Shown piece by piece: positions 12,347 through 20,918 of a stretch of DNA of 64,000 nucleotides. This DNA is from Citrobacter amalonaticus. Lineage in GTDB: Bacteria; Pseudomonadota; Gammaproteobacteria; Enterobacterales; Enterobacteriaceae. The stretch spans positions 2,914,001 through 2,978,000 of the forward strand of contig NZ_CP014015.2 in assembly GCF_001559075.2 (NCBI RefSeq). Reading direction: 5' to 3'. Position numbers and translations under genes: made by a program. Below the pieces are notes generated by a model, which was not told the DNA's origin, did not search any database, and worked only from the letters and a program-made list of their open reading frames with translations. Positions within the stretch are counted from its first letter, which is position 1, and every line of letters begins with the position of its first letter.

Positions 12347-13525
12347 ATGCCTCTCGCGTTATTTGCGCTGACAATAAGTGCCTTTGCTATTGGCACAACC
12401 GAATTTGTAATTGTAGGTCTGGTGCCGACAATTGCCGAACAGCTAGCCATTTCTCTGCCTTCTGCAGGGATGTTGGTTTCTATCTATGCTCTCGGCGTGG
12501 CGATTGGTGCGCCGGTACTGACGGCGTTGACCGGACGTCTGCCGCGTAAGCAGTTGCTGGTTGCGTTGATGGTCCTGTTCACGGCGGGCAACCTGCTGGC
12601 GTGGCAGGCTCCTGGCTACATGACGCTGATTGCGGCCCGTTTACTGACCGGTCTGGCTCATGGGGTGTTCTTCTCGATTGGCTCCACCATTGCCACCAGT
12701 CTGGTGGCAAAAGAAAAAGCGGCTTCTGCCATTGCCATTATGTTTGGTGGTCTGACGGTTGCTCTGGTGACCGGGGTTCCTCTGGGGACGTTCATCGGTC
12801 AGCATTTTGGCTGGCGCGAAACCTTCCTCGCCGTTTCCGTGTTGGGCGTGATGGCGTTGATCAGCAGTCAGTGGCTTATTCCAGCGAACATTCCGGGGCG
12901 TGCGGCGGCAACACTGAGTGACCAGGTAAGCGTCTTAACACACCCACGCTTGCTAATTATCTATGCGATCACTGCACTGGGCTATGGTGGCGTCTTTACC
13001 GCATTTACCTTTCTGGCTCCGATGATGCAGGATCTGGCCGGTTTCTCGCCTGCCGCAGTGAGTTGGATCTTATTAGGCTATGGCGTATCCGTCGCGATAG
13101 GTAACATCTGGGGCGGAAAACTGGCGGATAAACATGGTGCGGTGCCTGCGCTGAAGTTTATTTTCGCTGCACTGTTTGTTCTGTTGCTCGTCTTTCAGTT
13201 TACAGCTTCCATGCAGTACGCCGCGCTGGCAACGGTACTGGTGATGGGGATCTTTGCTTTCGGTAACGTACCGGGTCTGCAGGTTTATGTGGTGCAAAAA
13301 GCCGAGCAATTTACGCCGAACGCAGTGGATGTGGCATCCGGTCTTAACATTGCGGCTTTTAACATCGGGATTGCGATCGGTTCTGTTGTTGGTGGACAGA
13401 CGGTGGAGCACTTCGGCCTGGCACAAACACCGTGGATTGGAGCATTAATTGTGTTGGGCGCCTTCCTGTTGATGGGAATTAGTGGTCGACTGGATAAACC
13501 CGCACGCGTTGCCGTGCTGGGCTAA
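12347..13525 (+). CDS. MFS transporter, DHA1 family (AraJ/YdhP-like exporter)
   Basis: 392 residues, about twelve hydrophobic segments. The N-terminal part has TEFVIVGLVPTIAEQLAIS, typical of AraJ/YdhP-type sugar or drug exporters. The loop 2-3 motif (GRLPRK) and a motif-C-like glycine segment are present. An ATG at 12347 with ggag eight bases upstream sets the start. The gene is absent from this position in E. coli K-12 as I recall it. Substrate unknown; divergent from yafC. A stem (gtaagc/gcttac) and a second inverted repeat lie downstream before yafD. Confidence 0.85.
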   Translation: MPLALFALTISAFAIGTTEFVIVGLVPTIAEQLAISLPSAGMLVSIYALGVAIGAPVLTALTGRLPRKQLLVALMVLFTAGNLLAWQAPGYMTLIAARLLTGLAHGVFFSIGSTIATSLVAKEKAASAIAIMFGGLTVALVTGVPLGTFIGQHFGWRETFLAVSVLGVMALISSQWLIPANIPGRAAATLSDQVSVLTHPRLLIIYAITALGYGGVFTAFTFLAPMMQDLAGFSPAAVSWILLGYGVSVAIGNIWGGKLADKHGAVPALKFIFAALFVLLLVFQFTASMQYAALATVLVMGIFAFGNVPGLQVYVVQKAEQFTPNAVDVASGLNIAAFNIGIAIGSVVGGQTVEHFGLAQTPWIGALIVLGAFLLMGISGRLDKPARVAVLG

Positions 13526-13656
13526 GTACTTGATGTAAGCGAGTGCTTACAAAACAATCTGCAATTGGTCGTTGAAAGTGTGAGCTAAAATCCCTATAAC
13601 AGAAGAACCAGTCCGGCACCGGACTGGTTGACGTTATAGAGGTTTGAAAGTCAAAA

Positions 13657-14457
13657 GTGCGAAAAAACACCTATGCCATGCGCTATGTTGCCGGACAACC
13701 CGCTGAGCGGATTTTGCCGCCCGGGTCATTTTCGAGCATCGGCCAGGCATTACCCGCCGGGGCGCCGTTAAGCAGTGAAGATCGGATCCGTATCCTGGTG
13801 TGGAATATCTTTAAACAGCAGCGAGCGGAATGGCTTTCGGTGCTGAAGAATTTTGGCAAAGATGCGCACCTGGTGTTGTTACAGGAAGCGCAGACGACGC
13901 CGGAGCTGGTGAGGTTTGCGACGGCGAATTATCTGGCGGCCGATCAGGTGCCGGCATTTGTTCTGCCGCAGCATCCGTCAGGGGTGATGACGCTCTCATC
14001 CGCGCATCCTGTGTACTGTTGCCCGCTTCGTGAGCGTGAGCCTATCCTGCGCCTGGCCAAATCGGCGTTGGTTACCGTCTATCCGTTGCCAGATACGCGA
14101 CTGTTGATGGTCGTTAATATCCATGCGGTTAACTTTAGTCTGGGGGTCGATGTGTATAGTAAGCAGTTACTTCCAATCGGTGACCAGATTGCGCATCACA
14201 GTGGCCCGGTGATTATGGCCGGAGATTTTAATGCCTGGAGCCGACGCCGCATGAATGCGCTGTATCGCTTCGCGCGCGAAATGTCGTTGCGCCAGGTTCG
14301 TTTTACTGACGATCAGCGCCGTCGCGCGTTTGGTCGCCCCTTGGATTTTGTCTTTTATCGTGGTCTGAACGTCAGTGAGGCTTCTGTACTGGTCACACGC
14401 GCATCCGATCACAATCCGCTACTCGTTGAATTCAGTCCCGGCAAACCTGTGCAGTAA
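13657..14457 (+). CDS. yafD: Endonuclease/exonuclease/phosphatase-family protein YafD
   Basis: 266 residues from a GTG at 13657, the E. coli YafD length. EEP-fold motifs appear in order: LVWNIFKQ, LLQEAQTTPE (catalytic Glu), GDFNAWSRRRMNAL (Asp/Asn) and SDHNPL (Asp/His near the C-terminus). These metal-dependent enzymes cleave phosphodiesters in nucleic acids or lipids; the natural substrate of YafD is not established to my knowledge. It is followed 77 bases later by yafE in the same direction. Confidence 0.92.
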   Translation: MRKNTYAMRYVAGQPAERILPPGSFSSIGQALPAGAPLSSEDRIRILVWNIFKQQRAEWLSVLKNFGKDAHLVLLQEAQTTPELVRFATANYLAADQVPAFVLPQHPSGVMTLSSAHPVYCCPLREREPILRLAKSALVTVYPLPDTRLLMVVNIHAVNFSLGVDVYSKQLLPIGDQIAHHSGPVIMAGDFNAWSRRRMNALYRFAREMSLRQVRFTDDQRRRAFGRPLDFVFYRGLNVSEASVLVTRASDHNPLLVEFSPGKPVQ

Positions 14458-14534
14458 GGTGTGTCAGGTCTGCCGTTGGGGCAGACCTGTAGTGGTGCTG
14501 CCCTTTCTCTTGCAAACAACCAAAGGACAGCATA

Positions 14535-15305
14535 ATGACAACACACTCCCACCACGACAACGTCGAAAAGCAGTTTGGCTCCCAGGCGAACGCCTATTTA
14601 ACCAGTGCCGTGCATGCATCCGGTCGCGACTTGCAGCGGCTGGCTGAGCGCCTGTCTGCACTCCCTCAGGCCTGCGTACTGGATATGGGCTGTGGTGCCG
14701 GGCATGCCAGCTTTATCGCCGCGCAGAATGTAAAACAAGTGGTGGCTTACGATTTATCTTCGCAGATGCTTGACGTTGTAGCGCAGGCAGCAAAAGAGAA
14801 GGGATTAGCCAACATCACCACAAAGCAGGGCTATGCCGAAAGCCTGCCGTTTGAAGATGCGGTCTTTGACGTGGTTATCAGTCGTTATTCCGCGCATCAC
14901 TGGCATGACGTTGGCAGAGCGCTGCGTGAAGTTAATCGGGTATTAAAATCGGGCGGTGTGCTGATTATTATGGATGTCATGTCCCCAGGACATCCGGTCC
15001 GCGATGTCTGGTTACAGACGGTGGAGGCATTGCGCGACACTTCGCACGTTCGCAACTATTCCAGCGGCGAGTGGCTGGCATTGATGAATGATGCGAACCT
15101 GGTCGTCGATTCGTTGGTAACCGACCGTTTACCGTTGGAATTCAATTCATGGGTGGCGAGAATGCGTACACCCGCCGAACTGGTGGAGGCGATTCGTCTG
15201 TATCAGGTGAGCGCCTCTGCGGAGGTGAAAGCTTACTTCGCTTTACAGGACGAGGGATCGTTTACCAGCGATACCATCATGGCCGAAGCGCATAAAGCGG
15301 CATAA
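14535..15305 (+). CDS. yafE: SAM-dependent methyltransferase YafE
   Basis: 256 residues with a class I methyltransferase fold: motif I VLDMGCGAGHAS (about residues 49-60), an acidic loop VVAYDLSSQML and a post-I/IV segment FDVVISRYSAHHWHD. This is the Methyltransf_11/UbiE-like group; the substrate is unknown. The start ATG at 14535 has aaagga upstream. It is transcribed with yafD and followed by a strong terminator shared with mltD. Confidence 0.9.
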   Translation: MTTHSHHDNVEKQFGSQANAYLTSAVHASGRDLQRLAERLSALPQACVLDMGCGAGHASFIAAQNVKQVVAYDLSSQMLDVVAQAAKEKGLANITTKQGYAESLPFEDAVFDVVISRYSAHHWHDVGRALREVNRVLKSGGVLIIMDVMSPGHPVRDVWLQTVEALRDTSHVRNYSSGEWLALMNDANLVVDSLVTDRLPLEFNSWVARMRTPAELVEAIRLYQVSASAEVKAYFALQDEGSFTSDTIMAEAHKAA

Positions 15306-15309
15306 ATAA

Positions 15310-15339
15310 AAAAGGCACCGGGGGAAATCGGTGCCTTTT
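15310..15339. terminator. Bidirectional terminator between yafE and mltD
   Basis: A perfect 11-bp stem (aaaaggcaccg/cggtgcctttt) with an 8-base loop and A/T runs on both sides lies between convergent genes. Confidence 0.9.
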
Positions 15340-15353
15340 AATCTTGTGAGCTA

Positions 15354-16721
15354 TCAGGAGTCTGGCGTGTTGTTGTTTTTCACAAACAACGTCAGTTGAT
15401 CGCCGGGCTTCAGATTGTCCGTATCGTTGTTCCAGCGCATAACATCTTTGATGTTAACGCCGTGACGTTTAGCAATGCTCGAAAGCGAATCGCCCTTACG
15501 TACGCGATAGGTAATGCTGTCGCTGTTTTTAGCCAGTTGTTGTGCTCTGTTACCTGCACCCACCGTCAGACTTTGGCCCACTTTCAGCGTTGAACCGCGC
15601 AGTTTATTCCACTGCTGCAGATCCTTCGTGCTCACGCCGAGACGTGAAGCAATGCCTGAAAGCGTATCGCCAGAGCGAACGGTATAATTACGGCTGTTCA
15701 GCGGGGTGTTATCTGCTACCAGAGTGGACTGTACGGCAGCAATTTCGCCGGCGGCCAGAGATTCACGCAGTTTCTCTGCATGCTTCTTTGGTACCATCAC
15801 GTATTGCGGGCCGCTTGCGCCCAGCGTGGAGCCTTTTACACCAGCATTAAAGGTCTTCAGCTTGCTGACGGGAATCCCCGCCATATCGGCAACCTGCGCC
15901 ATTTCAACCGGACTGCTTAAACGAACACGTGCCAGTGCACGACTTTCGTCTGTGGTTGGCAGACGTACGCCATAACGTTTGCTGTTCTTGAGAATATCAC
16001 TCAGGGCCAGCATTTTTGGCACGTACAGCTTCGTTTCCTGAGGCAATGGCAACGACCAGAAGTCGGTGGATTTCCCACGCGCTTTGTTCGTTTTAATCGC
16101 CTTCATGACCCGACCTTCACCGCTATTATAAGCCGCAACGGTCAGCAGCCAGTCGCCGTCAAACATTTTGTTCAGACGCTGCATCATGTCGAGCGCTGCG
16201 GTTGTGGAAGCCACCACATCGCGACGCGCGTCATAACTGCGGGTCTGTTTTAAACCATAATTGCGCCCCGTGCTCGGAATGATCTGCCAGATGCCTGCGG
16301 CATTGGCGCCAGACGTCGCGTGAGGATCAAAAGCGCTCTCCACTATGGGTAGTAGTACCAGTTCCATCGGCATGTTACGTTTCTTAACTTGCCCGGCTAT
16401 CCAGTACATATACGGCTCTGCCCGTAAAGTTACATCGTGGAGATAGCTCTTATTGCGTAAATACTTCTGTTTTTGTTCGCGAATCCGGTCGTTTTCCGGA
16501 ATTCCCATCTTTAGCTCGTCGCCAATGAAAGCCCACAAGTCTTGATCCGGCGCGAGGGACGTCCCATCGTCCATCCATCGTGCCTGACTCGTAAACTTTC
16601 CTGCTTCCCCTTGACCAGCTGCAGAAAGGCTCTGTGCGTGCTGTTGGACATTGCCGGCGTTTTGAGACGACTGGCAACCCACGAGCAGGACAGAGGCGAG
16701 TAGGATCGCTTTTGCCTTCAT
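15354..16721 (-). CDS. mltD: Membrane-bound lytic murein transglycosylase D
   Basis: 455 residues. Lipoprotein signal MKAKAILLASVLLVGCQ has lipobox LVGC (Cys16). The GH23 SLT domain carries catalytic Glu in LLPIVESAFDPHA, then AAGIWQIIPSTGRNYGL and AYNSGEGRV. Two LysM peptidoglycan-binding repeats follow (YTVRSGDTLSGIASRLGVS and YRVRKGDSLSSIAKRHGVN). The enzyme cleaves glycan strands with formation of 1,6-anhydroMurNAc ends. Length and order next to gloB match E. coli. Confidence 0.96.
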   Translation of the reverse strand: MKAKAILLASVLLVGCQSSQNAGNVQQHAQSLSAAGQGEAGKFTSQARWMDDGTSLAPDQDLWAFIGDELKMGIPENDRIREQKQKYLRNKSYLHDVTLRAEPYMYWIAGQVKKRNMPMELVLLPIVESAFDPHATSGANAAGIWQIIPSTGRNYGLKQTRSYDARRDVVASTTAALDMMQRLNKMFDGDWLLTVAAYNSGEGRVMKAIKTNKARGKSTDFWSLPLPQETKLYVPKMLALSDILKNSKRYGVRLPTTDESRALARVRLSSPVEMAQVADMAGIPVSKLKTFNAGVKGSTLGASGPQYVMVPKKHAEKLRESLAAGEIAAVQSTLVADNTPLNSRNYTVRSGDTLSGIASRLGVSTKDLQQWNKLRGSTLKVGQSLTVGAGNRAQQLAKNSDSITYRVRKGDSLSSIAKRHGVNIKDVMRWNNDTDNLKPGDQLTLFVKNNNTPDS

Positions 16722-16792
16722 GTGTGTGTCAATAGTTGCTTAAAAGACGACCGATCATAACGGCGAAGTTTTGAAAAGGCAACCAGGAATTA

Positions 16793-17548
16793 TCAGAAGC
16801 TGTCTTTCTTTGACCTTAACCAGGCAAATCGCTCTTCAGGGTGTTGCAATATTGTTTCTTTGTTGATTTCATTAATTAAATCAATATCTTCTGTTCTCAA
16901 AAAAATATTATTTTGTCGCTCATTTTTCAGAATAACGGGGAGTGTCATTTGTTTTTTTACCCGTAACTCATTAACTTTACGATAATAATCATTTATGAAC
17001 GAATCGTGCGGCAGGATGCTCAGCGCAAACTTCATGTTTGCTAAAGTATACTCATGGGCGCAACAAATAAGCGTATCGTCTGGAAGTGCAGATATTCTTT
17101 TAATCGATTGATACATCTGACTTGCCGTGCCTTCAAACAGACGTCCACAGCCACCGGAGAACAGCGTATCCCCGCAAAAAAGATAAGGATGGCTAAAGTA
17201 ACAGATATGTCCTAAAGTGTGACCGGGTGTAGCAAATACACTAAATTCATGCCCCAAAATGAGGGCGGAATCGCCATCTTCGACTATATGAGTGACCCCC
17301 TTATCTTGTGTCTCTGCCGGTCCGTAAACTACTAATTCAGGAAAGTTCTGTACCAGTTCTTTCACGCCTCCCACATGGTCCTGATGATGGTGAGTGAGTA
17401 AAATGGCCTCTGGCTGCCACTGATTTTCGGCAATGGCTTTTAACACCGGCGCGGCGTCACCCGGGTCCACGATCAGACAACGTCCTTCATCATTACTCAG
17501 AACCCAGATGTAATTGTCCTGAAACGCCGGAATACTGTTAAGATTCAT
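16793..17548 (-). CDS. gloB: Hydroxyacylglutathione hydrolase (glyoxalase II)
   Basis: 251 residues of the metallo-beta-lactamase fold. The metal motif THHHQDHVGG (about residues 53-62) and later zinc-ligand segments TPGHTLGH and CAHEYT are all present. It hydrolyses S-lactoylglutathione to D-lactate and glutathione, completing methylglyoxal detoxification. It is divergent from yafS across a short gap. The 3' half is more AT-rich than its neighbours but is intact. Confidence 0.95.
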   Translation of the reverse strand: MNLNSIPAFQDNYIWVLSNDEGRCLIVDPGDAAPVLKAIAENQWQPEAILLTHHHQDHVGGVKELVQNFPELVVYGPAETQDKGVTHIVEDGDSALILGHEFSVFATPGHTLGHICYFSHPYLFCGDTLFSGGCGRLFEGTASQMYQSIKRISALPDDTLICCAHEYTLANMKFALSILPHDSFINDYYRKVNELRVKKQMTLPVILKNERQNNIFLRTEDIDLINEINKETILQHPEERFAWLRSKKDSF

Positions 17549-17585
17549 AAATTACCTCTCTGTCTATGCATAACGGATGGTTGTG

Positions 17586-18308
17586 ATGAAACCGGCAAGG
17601 AACCCTCAAACAGTCGTAGCACCCAATCGCTGGAGCGATTTGCCCTGGGGAGAGTACTATCGTGAGGCGCTGGAAAAACAGCTTAACCCGTGGTTTGCAA
17701 AAATGTATGGTTTTCACCTGCTTAAGGTGGGCAATTTAAGTGCAGAAATCAACTCGGAAGCCTGTGCGGTTTCGCATCAGGTTAACGTTTCTGCCAAAGG
17801 CTCGCCGGTTCAGGTTCAGGCCGATCCGCTTCATCTGCCTTTTGCCGATAAATCGGTCGATGTCTGTCTGCTGGCGCACACGCTACCCTGGTGCGCCGAT
17901 CCCCACCGCCTGTTGCGTGAAGCCGATCGGGTACTCATTGATGATGGCTGGCTGGTACTGAGCGGATTCAACCCGGTGAGCCTGATGGGACTGCGTAAGC
18001 TGGTGCCGGTATTGCGTAAATCGTCGCCTTATAATAGTCGTATGTTTACGCTGATGCGCCAACTGGACTGGCTGTCGCTGCTGAATTTTGAAGTGCTGCA
18101 CTACAGCCGTTTTCACGTCCTGCCGTGGAAAAAGCAGGGGGGAAAGATGTTAAGTGCGCACCTTCCTGCGCTGGGCTGTATGCAAATGATTGTGGCGCGT
18201 AAGCGAACGATTCCGCTTACGCTCAATCCGATGAAACAGAGCAAGGCGAAAGCGCGCATACCGCAGGCCGTCGGCGCGACCCGGCAGTATCGCAAGCCGG
18301 ACGTTTAG
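17586..18308 (+). CDS. yafS: Putative SAM-dependent methyltransferase YafS
   Basis: 240 residues from the ATG at 17586 (MKPARNPQTVV), the start matching E. coli YafS; an in-frame ATG nine bases earlier is possible. The central part shows a degenerate methyltransferase fold (ADPLHLPFADKSVDVCLLAHTLPW and LREADRVLIDDGWLVLSGFNP). Function is unknown. Its last codons overlap the rnhA stop region by 4 bases in convergent orientation. Confidence 0.88.
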   Translation: MKPARNPQTVVAPNRWSDLPWGEYYREALEKQLNPWFAKMYGFHLLKVGNLSAEINSEACAVSHQVNVSAKGSPVQVQADPLHLPFADKSVDVCLLAHTLPWCADPHRLLREADRVLIDDGWLVLSGFNPVSLMGLRKLVPVLRKSSPYNSRMFTLMRQLDWLSLLNFEVLHYSRFHVLPWKKQGGKMLSAHLPALGCMQMIVARKRTIPLTLNPMKQSKAKARIPQAVGATRQYRKPDV

Positions 18309-18772
18309 GCTTCAGGCTGATAACCAACGTCTTCCTGAGTTGGATTCATGGCGGCGGCACGGGCAAGCTCATCACAACGCTCGTTTTCCGGATGACCGGC
18401 ATGGCCTTTTACCCACTCCCATTTGATCTGATGCGGCCCGAGCGCGGCATCAAGACGCTTCCAGAGATCGACATTTTTTACCGGTTTTTTGTCGGCGGTT
18501 TTCCAGCCGCGTTTTTTCCAGTTATGGATCCATTGGGTGATCCCCTGGCGCACGTACTGACTGTCGGTGCTCAAAATGACTTCACACTGTTCTTTCAGGG
18601 CTTCCAGCGCGACGATCGCCGCCATCAGCTCCATGCGATTATTGGTCGTGAGGGTATAGCCCTCATTAAAGGTTTTTTCGCGCCCGCGATAGCGTAAAAT
18701 TGCCCCGTAACCGCCCGGACCTGGATTACCCAGGCACGAACCGTCGGTGAAAATTTCTACCTGTTTAAGCAT
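18305..18772 (-). CDS. rnhA: Ribonuclease HI
   Basis: 155 residues from the ATG at 18772 (MLKQVEIFTDGSCLGNPGPG); the frame extends upstream but only this start matches the family. Catalytic Asp10, Glu48 (NNRMELMAA), the Asp in LSTDSQYV and the C-terminal ERCDELAR Asp are all visible. It degrades the RNA strand of RNA-DNA hybrids. It is divergent from dnaQ with overlapping promoters in the 64-base gap, the classical enterobacterial arrangement. Confidence 0.97.
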   Translation of the reverse strand: MLKQVEIFTDGSCLGNPGPGGYGAILRYRGREKTFNEGYTLTTNNRMELMAAIVALEALKEQCEVILSTDSQYVRQGITQWIHNWKKRGWKTADKKPVKNVDLWKRLDAALGPHQIKWEWVKGHAGHPENERCDELARAAAMNPTQEDVGYQPEA

Positions 18773-18836
18773 CTCTGGTAGACTTCCTGTAATTGAATCG
18801 AACCGTAAAACGACAAGTCTGACATAAATGACCGCT

Positions 18837-19565
18837 ATGAGCACTGCAATTACACGACAGATCGTCCTCGATACCGAAACCACCGGTATGAACCAGATCG
18901 GCGCGCACTACGAAGGGCACAAGATCATTGAGATCGGTGCCGTTGAGGTGGTGAACCGCCGTCTGACGGGGAATAACTTCCATGTTTATCTGAAGCCTGA
19001 TCGGCTGGTGGACCCGGAAGCGTTCGGCGTTCACGGAATTGCGGATGAATTCCTGCTGGACAAGCCGACATTTGCCGAGGTGGCGGATGAATTTCTCGAC
19101 TATATCCGCGGGGCGGAACTGGTCATTCATAACGCGTCGTTTGATATCGGCTTTATGGACTACGAGTTCAGTAAGCTCAACCGCGATATCCCGAAAACCA
19201 ACACCTTCTGTAAAGTCACCGATAGCCTGGCGCTGGCAAGGAAGATGTTCCCTGGCAAGCGTAATAGCCTGGATGCGTTGTGCTCGCGTTATGAGATAGA
19301 CAACAGCAAGCGTACGCTGCACGGCGCATTGCTCGATGCCCAGATTCTGGCTGATGTTTATCTGATGATGACCGGTGGTCAGACGACGATGGCGTTTTCG
19401 ATGGAAGGTGAAACCCAGCAGCAGGGCAATACGGGGATCCAGCGCCTTGTACGTCAGGCCAGCAGACTACGCGTCGTTTTTGCCACTGATGAGGAAGTGG
19501 CGGCCCATGAATCGCGTCTCGACCTGGTGGAAAAGAAAGGGGGAAGTTGCCTCTGGCGGGCGTAG
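18837..19565 (+). CDS. dnaQ: DNA polymerase III epsilon subunit (3'-5' proofreading exonuclease)
   Basis: 242 residues from the ATG at 18837 (MSTAITRQIVLDTETTG); an earlier in-frame ATG adds three residues. ExoI Asp12/Glu14 (LDTETTG), ExoII VIHNASFDIGFMDYE and ExoIII HGALLDAQILADVY are intact. The C-terminal segment that binds the alpha subunit ends LVEKKGGSCLWRA. It proofreads replication errors in the polymerase core. One residue shorter than the E. coli protein, within a glutamine run. Confidence 0.97.
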   Translation: MSTAITRQIVLDTETTGMNQIGAHYEGHKIIEIGAVEVVNRRLTGNNFHVYLKPDRLVDPEAFGVHGIADEFLLDKPTFAEVADEFLDYIRGAELVIHNASFDIGFMDYEFSKLNRDIPKTNTFCKVTDSLALARKMFPGKRNSLDALCSRYEIDNSKRTLHGALLDAQILADVYLMMTGGQTTMAFSMEGETQQQGNTGIQRLVRQASRLRVVFATDEEVAAHESRLDLVEKKGGSCLWRA

Positions 19566-19696
19566 AAAGTCTGCTAATGAGGTAAAAACCGTCGCTCGGG
19601 TGATTTTTACAGCAAACGATTAAAAACATGAGAAAAAGCGTTGACGAGGTGCGTGGCAATCCGTAATATTCGCTTCGTTCCCAAGTGGAACAACGC

Positions 19697-19773
19697 GGAG
19701 CGGTAGTTCAGTTGGTTAGAATACCTGCCTGTCACGCAGGGGGTCGCGGGTTCGAGTCCCGTCCGTTCCGCCA
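19697..19773 (+). tRNA. aspV: tRNA-Asp (anticodon GTC)
   Basis: 77 nt, identical in sequence to the gene at 10262-10338, with encoded CCA. It follows dnaQ as aspV does in E. coli. An intrinsic terminator lies about 45 bases downstream. Confidence 0.98.
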
Positions 19774-19816
19774 AATTCTGATCATAGAGTGTTTAAGTAC
19801 ATCCTGTGATGATAAG

Positions 19817-19853
19817 AAACCGTATCACTGTTAAGGTGATGCGGTTTTTTTTC
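19817..19853 (+). terminator. Terminator downstream of aspV
   Basis: Inverted repeat aaaccgtatcac/ggtgatgcggttt with one mismatch, followed by an eight-T run. Confidence 0.85.
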
Positions 19854-19978
19854 GTCTGAAATTGTCCTCTCTACCCTCGTTTACCTTTTGCGTAATGAAT
19901 GCACCTGCAGCGTTATTGACGATTCCCGGCTATGGGATAGATTCTGGAGTTATTGTAAAAAGCCAGAGGAGGGCAAAT

Positions 19979-20410
19979 ATGCTCCAGCGTCATGATTTAC
20001 TGCACATTAGCGTTCAGGCGGCGCAGCGTATTTTTTCGCGGTGGCGAACATCCCGGGTAGCCTGGCAGCAGGCGTTTGCGGCAGGAGAGTTGCCTGGCAT
20101 TGCGCGCCGCCCCGTCGAGGGAGAACCACAGGGCGATATTGCACTGGGTTTTAGTTTTCCTGAACGCATAAACGGTCAGCGCCAGCGCCTTGCCAGTACT
20201 ATCACGCCGGACGAGGTGGTTTACCTCCTGACGCCATTTGAAGTAGCACACGGAACAAACCCCACAGCGGTAGACATTTTCTGTCCTCACGGTGGGGCTT
20301 GTCTACTGTTCTGCTTATGGGGACGAGATTATTCGCTCAGCGTCTGGGCAATATCATCCTGTACCTGTTTACGCTGTTCTGGCGTTAACACTTTGCTCAG
20401 GTCAAAATAG
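19979..20410 (+). pseudogene. Remnant of MdcG-like phosphoribosyl-dephospho-CoA transferase
   Basis: An ATG at 19979 preceded by a strong aggagg opens a frame beginning MLQRHDLLHISVQAAQ. The first ~100 residues resemble the N-terminus of MdcG (HDLL, a W-x(n)-PVxxRR-like stretch, then an IALGFSFPERINGQRQRLAS block and a TPEEV-like segment). MdcG attaches the prosthetic group to the malonate decarboxylase acyl carrier protein. The similarity fades near 20275, the frame then runs into the antisense of the Spy-like gene, and no other mdc genes are present. I read it as a truncated relic; the family call is tentative. Confidence 0.5.
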
Positions 20411-20739
20411 TATTTTACGCGATAATAACGTACTTGCTGTTCGACTTTGCTGAATGCACTTAACTGTTTTTTGACCGCAGATTCATCCCACTTGCCTGAT
20501 TTAATCACGTCGATTAGCGCGCCATCTTTAATATCCTTCATTGAAATCTGACCGACGTTGTTTTCCAGTTGCTCATGCAGCTTTTTAATCTGCGTAATCT
20601 GGCTGTCTGTCAATTTCAGGTGTTGGACAACGGGATCCTGTGCCGGAGCTGGAGTCTCAGTAACATTTGCCGCAAAAGAACTCAATGAGGTACCAGCCAG
20701 GGCCGCAGCCAGTAACGTGGCACGTACAAATTTTTTCAT
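20329..20739 (-). CDS. Spy/CpxP-family periplasmic protein
   Basis: 136 residues. A Sec signal peptide (MKKFVRATLLAAALAGTSLSSFAA) precedes a helical domain with two LTxxQ-type motifs (LTDSQITQIKKLHEQL and LTPEQRKQVQDDIAQ), the hallmark of the Spy/CpxP family. These proteins act as periplasmic chaperones or as stress inhibitors of Cpx. Function here is not established. It sits where E. coli K-12 has other yaf genes, so it belongs to the variable spot behind aspV. Confidence 0.8.
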   Translation of the reverse strand: MKKFVRATLLAAALAGTSLSSFAANVTETPAPAQDPVVQHLKLTDSQITQIKKLHEQLENNVGQISMKDIKDGALIDVIKSGKWDESAVKKQLSAFSKVEQQVRYYRVKYYFDLSKVLTPEQRKQVQDDIAQTLSE

Positions 20740-20918
20740 TTATTCCATATCCTTATAGGGAAATTATTGAGTAGCGATATCAGCCGCTTATTGCGGGTAA
20801 TAGGCGGAGTCAGGATACGTTGCCAGCGATGGGCTTCCACGCGAAATTGTTTTGCGGAAGGTTACAGAGTGAAACAATCCCACTACGGGTAATCCCCGTC
20901 GTGGAGAAGGCGGGGAGA

